Shown here: one piece after another, positions 6,605 through 11,498 of the stretch
How positions within the stretch are numbered: the first letter of the stretch is position 1
Layout: every line of letters begins with the position of its first letter
From: Alphaproteobacteria bacterium
GTDB taxonomy: Bacteria > Pseudomonadota > Alphaproteobacteria > Rhodobacterales > Rhodobacteraceae
Length of the DNA: 11,498 nt
Reading direction: 5' to 3'
Assembly (NCBI GenBank): GCA_030830465.1
Contig: JAURMY010000201.1
Location: forward strand, 1 to 11,498
Position numbers and translations under genes: made by a program
The notes under the pieces: generated by a model
The model's input: only the letters and a program-made list of their open reading frames with translations
What the model was told of the DNA's origin: nothing
Databases searched by the model: none

Positions 6605-6620
6605 GGGCGTCTTTCCGCAA

Positions 6621-6643
6621 GCGGGGTGCATTGTAACCCCCGC
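6621..6643. repeat. inverted repeat in the mutM-ubiE divergent region
   Basis: GCGGGG (6621-6626) and CCCCGC (6638-6643) form a 6-bp inverted repeat with an 11-nt loop. It covers the proposed ubiE -35 element and lies in the mutM leader. It could be an operator or a leader hairpin; nothing else supports either. Confidence 0.35.
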
Positions 6644-6658
6644 AACTTCGCCTATAAG
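6631..6658 (+). promoter_or_regulatory. likely ubiE-ubiB promoter
   Basis: TTGTAA (6631-6636), a 16-bp spacer and TATAAG (6653-6658, 5 of 6 to TATAAT) lie about 30 bp before the ubiE ATG. The -10 is the best match in this intergenic region. Transcription would start near 6665. Confidence 0.5.
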
Positions 6659-6689
6659 AATAGACAGTTTCGCAGATCGGCAAGACCAG

Positions 6690-7442
6690 ATGACCCAGAC
6701 CGCCCAGAAAACCACCCATTTCGGCAATCAGACCGTGGCCGAAGATGCCAAGGCCGGCATGGTGCATGGCGTTTTCACCAATGTCGCCTCGAAATACGAT
6801 GTGATGAACGACGCGATGTCGCTGGGCATTCACCGTCTGTGGAAAGACGCAATGATGGACTGGCTGGCACCGCGAGACGGCCAGCGGTTGCTGGATGTCG
6901 CGGGCGGAACCGGGGATATTTCGTTCCGGTTTCTGAAGCGCGCACCGGGCGCGCATGCAACCGTGTTTGATATGACCCAAGGCATGTTGGATGCCGGCAT
7001 GCAGCGCCCCGAAGCCATCGCGCAGGCGGATCATCTGAACTGGGTTTGCGGCGACGCCATGGCCCTGCCCTTTGCCGACAACAGTTTTGACGTTTACACC
7101 ATCAGCTTTGGCATCAGGAACGTCACCCGCATTCAGGACGCCATCAACGAAGCCTTTCGGGTGCTGAAACCCGGCGGGCGTTTCATGGTGCTGGAATTCA
7201 GCCAGATACCAAATCCAGCACTGCAATGGGCCTATGACCGGTACTCGTTCAACATTATCCCGCCGATGGGCAAAATCATCGCAAATGACGCCGACAGCTA
7301 TCAATACCTGGTGGAAAGCATCCGCAAATTTCCGGAACAAGAGGTGTTCGCCGACATGATCCGTGCGGGCGGCTTTGAGAATGTCAAATACCGCAACCTG
7401 TCACTGGGTATTGCCGCCCTGCACTCGGGCTGGAAAATCTAG
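6690..7442 (+). CDS. ubiE: ubiquinone biosynthesis C-methyltransferase UbiE
   Basis: UbiE is the SAM-dependent C-methyltransferase of ubiquinone synthesis, acting on the 2-polyprenyl-6-methoxy-1,4-benzoquinol ring. It also serves menaquinone synthesis in species that make it. The 250 residues match the family length. The UbiE signature 1 region [17 protein letters not shown] is at 36-52. SAM-binding motif [10 protein letters not shown] is at 68-76, GDAMALPF at 121-128, and signature 2 [15 protein letters not shown] at 157-171. The C terminus LHSGWKI is typical. The frame is open well upstream, to 6378 inside mutM. I chose the ATG at 6690-6692 because the MTQTAQ start is followed at once by the conserved FGNQTV, although no clear Shine-Dalgarno is seen. 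ubiB follows after 3 nt. Confidence 0.97.
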   Translation: MTQTAQKTTHFGNQTVAEDAKAGMVHGVFTNVASKYDVMNDAMSLGIHRLWKDAMMDWLAPRDGQRLLDVAGGTGDISFRFLKRAPGAHATVFDMTQGMLDAGMQRPEAIAQADHLNWVCGDAMALPFADNSFDVYTISFGIRNVTRIQDAINEAFRVLKPGGRFMVLEFSQIPNPALQWAYDRYSFNIIPPMGKIIANDADSYQYLVESIRKFPEQEVFADMIRAGGFENVKYRNLSLGIAALHSGWKI

Positions 7443-7445
7443 GCG

Positions 7446-8981
7446 ATGCGCGGGCCGCATAACATCTGGCGTCTGATCCGAACCGGCGCAACGTTCGAGC
7501 GCACCGGCGCGATGAAACAAGCACTTGAGGCGGTCGATGCCCCGCCGGCATTGCGGATTGCAGCCCGTATCATGGGCTGGCCGTTCAAATGGCTGGGCTT
7601 GCGGGGCGATCCCAGCCAGCCGCCGGTCTTGCGGGCGCTGACGGCGCTTGGCCCGGCCTATATCAAGTTCGGGCAGATCCTCTCAACAAGGCCCGACGTG
7701 GTTGGCGACGAACTGGCCAACCAGTTGCGGGTTTTGCAGGACAAACTGCCGCCGTTTTCAATGGCGGCGGCACGGCGCACCGTAGAGCAGGAACTGGGCC
7801 GCACGGTCGACGAAATTTTCTCAAGTTTCAGCGAACCCGTGGCGGCCGCTTCAATTGCGCAGGTCCACCGGGCGACGGTGCGCGAAACCGGACGCGACGT
7901 GGCCATCAAAATTCTGCGGCCAAATATTGAGCGGAATTTCCGCCGCGACATTGACGCCTTTTATTTCGCGGCCTCGGTGATTGAATTCCTGTCGCCCGCG
8001 TCGCGGCGTCTGCGGCCCAGCGCGGTCGTCGCCCATTTTGACGGGGTGGTTCAGGGCGAACTTGACCTGCGCATGGAAAGCTCTGCCGCCGCGGAATTCG
8101 CTGCAACCACCGCAAATGACAAAGGGTTTACCGTGCCCGCGCTGTTGTGGGATCTGTCCGGCCGCCGGGTGATGACGCTTGATTGGGCCGAAGGTCTGCC
8201 TTTGGGCGATGTCGCCGCACTCAGCGACGCCGGGCATGATCTGCGGGCCCTCGGCACTTCGGTCATCCAGATGTTTCTGCGCCACGCTCTGCGCGACGGG
8301 TATTTTCACGCCGATATGCATCAGGGCAATCTGAAGGTCGCGTCCAATGGCGATCTGATCGCGCTGGATTTCGGGATCATGGGGCGGATTGATGAATACA
8401 CCCGCCGGGTCTATGCCGAAATCCTGATGGGGTTCATCCAGAAGGACTATCGCAAAGTGGCCGAAGTGCATTTTGAGGCCGGATATGTGCCCGCCGATCA
8501 GGATGTTGACGCCTTCGCACAGGCCTTGCGGTCGGTCGGCGAGCCTATTTTCGGTGCCGATGCCAGCCATATTTCCATGGCGCGGCTGCTGGCGCATCTG
8601 TTTGACGTGACCGAACGGTTCGGTATGGAAACCCGTGTGGAACTGATCCTTTTGCAGCGCACGATGGTTGTGGTCGAAGGGGTGGCACGCAGCCTGAACC
8701 CCGGCCTGAACATGTGGGACGTCGCCCGGCCCGAGGTGGAAAGCTATATTTACAACAGCGTCGGCCCGCAGTCCCTGTTGCGTGATCTTTGGGCAACGGC
8801 ACGGGTTCTGGCACGTTTCGGCCCGAAGTTGCCGCATCTTGCGGAAACCGCGCTGCGACGGGCGTCTGAGCCGGCGCCTGTGCCCGAACCGCCAAAGACC
8901 ATCGGCCCGCTTGGCTATGTCGGCCTGGGGATCTTACTGACCAGCCTGTTCTTTCTGGCGATCGGCATGGTCTATCGCTGA
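7446..8981 (+). CDS. ubiB: ubiquinone biosynthesis accessory ATPase/kinase-like protein UbiB
   Basis: UbiB belongs to the ABC1/ADCK/COQ8 protein-kinase-like family. It is an ATPase that supports membrane-associated ubiquinone assembly. The protein has 511 residues. The family-specific KxGQ motif is at 74-77 (YIKFGQILSTRPD at 72-84). The A-rich loop AAAS is at 133-136 in place of a glycine-rich loop, and the VAIK lysine is Lys155. GELDLRMESSAA is at 204-215, the catalytic-loop equivalent HADMHQGN at 288-295 (Asp290, Asn295), and DFG at 308-310. A hydrophobic segment at about 487-508 is a probable C-terminal membrane anchor. The ATG is 3 nt after the ubiE TAG, so the pair is coupled. The last 48 bp overlap the 3' end of a gene on the other strand. 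Confidence 0.96.
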   Translation: MRGPHNIWRLIRTGATFERTGAMKQALEAVDAPPALRIAARIMGWPFKWLGLRGDPSQPPVLRALTALGPAYIKFGQILSTRPDVVGDELANQLRVLQDKLPPFSMAAARRTVEQELGRTVDEIFSSFSEPVAAASIAQVHRATVRETGRDVAIKILRPNIERNFRRDIDAFYFAASVIEFLSPASRRLRPSAVVAHFDGVVQGELDLRMESSAAAEFAATTANDKGFTVPALLWDLSGRRVMTLDWAEGLPLGDVAALSDAGHDLRALGTSVIQMFLRHALRDGYFHADMHQGNLKVASNGDLIALDFGIMGRIDEYTRRVYAEILMGFIQKDYRKVAEVHFEAGYVPADQDVDAFAQALRSVGEPIFGADASHISMARLLAHLFDVTERFGMETRVELILLQRTMVVVEGVARSLNPGLNMWDVARPEVESYIYNSVGPQSLLRDLWATARVLARFGPKLPHLAETALRRASEPAPVPEPPKTIGPLGYVGLGILLTSLFFLAIGMVYR

Positions 8982-9809
8982 TAATTCCAGCGCCTGCGCC
9001 TGACGGTAATCGTCAAAACCGCGTTCAACCTTCCATTGGCAATAGGCCGCCACCCGCCGGTGAAACAGAGGGGCCAGTTTTCGGTATCGTGCCACGATTT
9101 TCTGATCGGGATAGGCCGCCAGAAACCGCCCGACCTCAGCAACACTCAGCGGTCCACTGCCGTATAGATGCTGCATTGCGGGCGACAAAAAGCTGGCAAG
9201 ATCCTCGCAAGGGTCGCCGATGGCCGGGCATTGCCAGTCAATCAAACGCGGCCCATCGGCGGATACAATGATGTTGCTGGGAACCACATCCGTGTGAATG
9301 AGAACGGGCCTGTCACAGGCCGGTATTTCAACCGCGGGAAATACAGGCCCCGGCCCCGGCTGACGGCAGGCCGCCCGGATGGTTGTGATCTGGTGGATCA
9401 GCGCGGCAGAACCGGACGCCAAGTGGCGCAGACCAGGCCCTTGATACGGCTGATGTATTTTGGCCAAGAGGGTGGCAATGCTTTCACTGCCAGCCGCCCA
9501 AACCGTCCCGGTGACGTGCCGGTACAGCACAACGCGACCAACATCGGTGTTCAAACAGGCCAAAGGCGCAGGCGCGATGTTTTTTCCCTTAAGGGCGGTC
9601 AAGGCGGCGAATTCCGCTTCGGCCAGATTGGGAAACATCGGGTTGGCATCATCGGCCTGGTAAAGCTTGCAGATCAGATCGCCGCCCTGTGCCGCGACAC
9701 GCCAGACACGGTTGGTTCGCCCGCCTTGTTGCAAGGTCCAATTGGCCCCCGGCGGCACATGGCCAAGCCGCGCAAGGTGTTTTTCAAGCCGGGTTTGATC
9801 CGTTGTCAC
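8934..9809 (-). CDS. choline/thiamine kinase-like phosphotransferase (APH fold)
   Basis: This 291-residue protein belongs to the APH/choline kinase superfamily, which transfers phosphate from ATP to a small hydroxylated molecule. GGRTNRVWRV at 29-38 is the nucleotide-binding loop typical of choline/ethanolamine and thiamine kinases. Lys48 (CKLY) and Glu66 (AEAEFAAL) fit the lysine-glutamate pair. Brenner's motif HTDVVPSN is at 172-179 (Asp174, Asn179), and the metal-binding LIDW is at 189-192, followed by GDPCEDLASFLSP. All catalytic residues are present. I start it at the GTG at 9807-9809, because AAGGGA lies 8 nt upstream. An ATG at 9864-9866 would add 19 residues but has no Shine-Dalgarno. 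It converges on ubiB and overlaps it by 48 bp. The substrate is unknown; aminoglycoside resistance is not implied. Confidence 0.85.
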   Translation of the reverse strand: MTTDQTRLEKHLARLGHVPPGANWTLQQGGRTNRVWRVAAQGGDLICKLYQADDANPMFPNLAEAEFAALTALKGKNIAPAPLACLNTDVGRVVLYRHVTGTVWAAGSESIATLLAKIHQPYQGPGLRHLASGSAALIHQITTIRAACRQPGPGPVFPAVEIPACDRPVLIHTDVVPSNIIVSADGPRLIDWQCPAIGDPCEDLASFLSPAMQHLYGSGPLSVAEVGRFLAAYPDQKIVARYRKLAPLFHRRVAAYCQWKVERGFDDYRQAQALELSAIDHADRQKEQAGQ

Positions 9810-10022
9810 TGGATGGTTCCCTTGCGTGAAACGCCCGGATCGGTCCCGGCACACGCACGGCGACATGACCGCAAGGGCGCGCTTTCGGCCCGGTTGGCGC
9901 GTGACTTGGAATTTTTCATTGGTCGCATGTGAACCGAGGCGCTTGTTGATGCCAAGGCTTTATGTCCAAGAAACGTTCGGATTGCCAGCACCCGCCGCAG
10001 CCATATGCAACGGTCGGGTCAG
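9810..10022. other. 213-bp intergenic region between flgD and the kinase-like gene
   Basis: No convincing gene, terminator or promoter is seen. One minus-strand frame encodes a short stretch (about 9924-9988) resembling the end of a tyrosine recombinase, with IRTFLGHKALAST followed by a SVH where family members have a catalytic Tyr near the His. A candidate -35 (TTGGCA) occurs on the minus strand without a good -10. The stretch could be degraded sequence. Confidence 0.45.
9818..9823 (-). promoter_or_regulatory. ribosome binding site of the kinase-like gene
   Basis: The minus strand reads AAGGGA, then 8 nt, then GTG at 9807-9809. It favours this GTG over the ATG at 9864-9866, which has CTTGCGGTC before it and no Shine-Dalgarno match. 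Confidence 0.6.
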
Positions 10023-10694
10023 TCAGGCGGTGCCCTGGTCCGGTTGGCGGACCGCCGCCACGTCGTCCGCCAGCATTTTTGTGCCGTCCTCAAACATCAA
10101 AACGACGCTGCCCGCTTCCAGGCGGGCCTCGCGGACCTCGGCATAGATCGAGGCTTGATGTGAGTCCAGCAATTCGCCGTTTTTCAGACTTTCGACGCTC
10201 AGCGCATAGGTGCCTTTCGCAAGCAGGGTTCCGTCAGGCGCAACGCCCGCCCAGTGATAGACGTCGTTTTCCAAAGAAAGCGGCAGCGTCTGAACCACCT
10301 CGCCTACCGCGTTTCTGACGACCATTTGCGCCTGATCCGCTTGCGCGCTTGGGGCGACGTAAACCTCGATCGGCGTGCCATCAAACTGTGCGTCTTTCAA
10401 AACCCGCACTTCCGAACCGATCCAGGTGGACAGACTTGAACCGTTGCCGCCCCCCAAAAGGGCCTGAATCTGGGTCAGGACATCATTGGTTTTGACCTGT
10501 TGTTCGACCGCGGAAAAATTCGCCAGCTGGGCGACAAATTCGGTTGAATCCAGGGGTTTCAACGGATCCTGATTTTTAAGTTGCGTGGTTAACAGTGTCA
10601 AAAAGGTCTTGAAATCGGATGACACCGTCCGGTTCGTGCCGGCCGGTGTTGCCGCCGCCGCCGCAGGGCTTGTGGTGGTTGACGAAATTTCCAT
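10023..10694 (-). CDS. flgD: flagellar hook assembly (hook cap) protein FlgD
   Basis: FlgD is the transient cap on the growing flagellar hook that guides FlgE assembly and is later replaced by FlgK. It is exported by the flagellar type III system, and the N-terminal Ser/Thr/Ala-rich stretch (1-25) with no classical signal peptide fits this. The protein has 223 residues. The family's conserved N-terminal domain is clear: DFKTFLTLLTTQLKNQDPL at 27-45, then STEFVAQLANFSAVEQ at 50-65. The C-terminal half carries FlgD Ig-like/tudor-like features, including WAGVAPDGTLLAKGTYALSV at 148-167. The ATG at 10692-10694 has AAAAGG about 8-9 nt upstream. It follows fliK by 14 bp on the same strand, so the two form one transcript. 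No terminator is visible after its stop. Confidence 0.93.
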   Translation of the reverse strand: MEISSTTTSPAAAAATPAGTNRTVSSDFKTFLTLLTTQLKNQDPLKPLDSTEFVAQLANFSAVEQQVKTNDVLTQIQALLGGGNGSSLSTWIGSEVRVLKDAQFDGTPIEVYVAPSAQADQAQMVVRNAVGEVVQTLPLSLENDVYHWAGVAPDGTLLAKGTYALSVESLKNGELLDSHQASIYAEVREARLEAGSVVLMFEDGTKMLADDVAAVRQPDQGTA

Positions 10695-10708
10695 CCGCGC
10701 GCCTTTTG

Positions 10709-11498
10709 CTAGAGCCTGATATCGATGCGCGACAGGTCGATCACCGTTTGCGCCGAAGCGTATTGTTGCGCCCGGGCGGCCGGTTCGGGCAAGGTGACAA
10801 CAGGGGCAGTAACAACCTGTATGTCAGCCGGAATTTCGGGGCGATCCCGTTGATTTTGGCCGGAAAAGTCAAACCCGATGTCACGGTAGCCCAGTGCCTG
10901 AAACTCATCCTCCAGCATCGCGACATTGCGGCGCATGATGTCCAGTGTTTCCGGCCGTTCGGCCACGATCTGCACAGAGACGCCATGCTCGGTCGTTTTC
11001 AGATGCAGCCGTACCTTGCCCAGTTCCACCGGATCGAGGGCGATTTCAACCGATTGCGCCGAACCTTTGGTCACCGCTGATGAAATCTGCATGGCGACCG
11101 CCCGCGCCTGCTGTGGCGGAATGAAGGCGGTGGTTGGGCTGGATGCAGGTTGCAGGGCTGTATTTGCGCGCGCGCGCGGCGGTTCAAAGGTCGCTTTGGG
11201 ATCAAGGTCGGGCTTGGCGTCATCCTTGTCGTCATTGACCAGATCGACCGCTGCCGCCACCATTTCCGGCGTTTTGGCGACATCCGGTTGCTGCTGGGAC
11301 GGGATTTGCGGCGTGGAGGTCGGCGGCGTGACTTCGGCCAAAGCGCGCTGCGGTGCCGCAGCGGTCGGCGTGTCCGGTTCGGAGACGATCCCGGCGTCCG
11401 TCAGGTTCACGCTGGACGGCCCGGAACGTGTGCGGCCCGTGGCAAGCGGCCCTGCAGCGGGAAGTTGCGGCGGCAGGGGTTCAGGGCCTCCCCCCGAA
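10709..11498 (-). CDS. fliK: flagellar hook-length control protein FliK (5' end outside window)
   Basis: FliK is the secreted ruler and switch protein that fixes hook length and changes export specificity from hook to filament substrates through its C-terminal domain. The visible 262 residues are open to the window edge with no stop, so the gene is partial. The GTG at 11408-11410 is only an internal codon. The first part is low-complexity, rich in Pro, Ala, Thr and Asp, as expected for the FliK N-terminal region. The conserved Flg_hook domain covers about residues 132-214 of the visible part, with LDPVELGKVRLHL at 154-166 and VQIVAERPETLDIMRRN at 175-191. The stop TAG (10709-10711) is 14 bp before flgD. 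The family call rests on the C-terminal domain and on flgD next to it. Confidence 0.88.
   Translation of the reverse strand, partial: SGGGPEPLPPQLPAAGPLATGRTRSGPSSVNLTDAGIVSEPDTPTAAAPQRALAEVTPPTSTPQIPSQQQPDVAKTPEMVAAAVDLVNDDKDDAKPDLDPKATFEPPRARANTALQPASSPTTAFIPPQQARAVAMQISSAVTKGSAQSVEIALDPVELGKVRLHLKTTEHGVSVQIVAERPETLDIMRRNVAMLEDEFQALGYRDIGFDFSGQNQRDRPEIPADIQVVTAPVVTLPEPAARAQQYASAQTVIDLSRIDIRL

Noticed and set aside
6378..6689. 104-residue upstream extension of the ubiE frame
   Set aside because: It lies antisense over mutM and the divergent promoter. UbiE proteins start near the MTQTAQ position and match the family length from there.
6605..6727. 41-residue N-terminal extension of mutM
   Set aside because: MutM needs its proline at position 2 for catalysis, so the ATG at 6602-6604 must be the start.
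7851..8837. Minus-strand open frame (328 codons) inside ubiB
   Set aside because: It is antisense to ubiB with all UbiB motifs intact; the translation has no family features.
9806..9991. 61-codon minus-strand open frame between flgD and the kinase-like gene as a real gene
   Set aside because: Only about 20 residues resemble anything, the rest is unstructured, and it runs through the Shine-Dalgarno of the next gene. It is kept only as a possible relic.

Overview
The window is a GC-rich alphaproteobacterial chromosome segment around dnaA. Protein sequences and gene order point to Rhodobacterales (Roseobacter/Rhodobacter group). This rests on reading the proteins: a 455-residue DnaA, a rhodanese gene beside dnaA, the order recF-dnaN-dnaA-rhodanese-rpsT-crotonase-mutM facing ubiE-ubiB, and FlgD/FliK of the usual alphaproteobacterial kind. 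The species is not identified.

Layout from left to right. (1) 14-3767, minus strand: recF, dnaN and dnaA, transcribed dnaA to dnaN to recF. A strong hairpin lies just after the dnaA stop. (2) 3795-4241, minus: a small single-domain rhodanese ending 27 bp before dnaA, so probably in the same transcript. (3) 4242-4538: the longest gene-free stretch (297 bp). It holds the rpsT terminator, a second stem-loop, a weak promoter and a dense cluster of GANTC (CcrM-type) sites. (4) 4539-6604, minus: rpsT with a good sigma70-type promoter, an enoyl-CoA hydratase/isomerase, and mutM (fpg). (5) 6605-6689: divergent promoter region. (6) 6690-8981, plus: ubiE-ubiB, a two-gene ubiquinone unit. (7) 8934-9809, minus: a choline/thiamine-kinase-like phosphotransferase whose 3' end overlaps the ubiB 3' end by 48 bp. 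(8) 9810-10022: 213 bp with no convincing gene, carrying a short stretch that resembles the C-terminal end of a tyrosine recombinase. (9) 10023-11498, minus: flgD and the 3' part of fliK, which runs off the window, so this is the edge of a flagellar locus.

How the parts fit together: DnaA starts replication, DnaN is the clamp, RecF repairs gaps, MutM removes oxidised purines, bS20 belongs to the 30S ribosome, and UbiE/UbiB make ubiquinone. This is conserved housekeeping content. The flagellar genes and the kinase appear to be a local arrangement.

I see no CRISPR array, insertion sequence, tRNA, rRNA or defence system, and no clear undescribed system. The best leads are regulatory: the GANTC cluster upstream of rhodanese-dnaA, a GANTC site inside the rpsT promoter, the hairpin between dnaA and dnaN, and the kinase/ubiB overlap.
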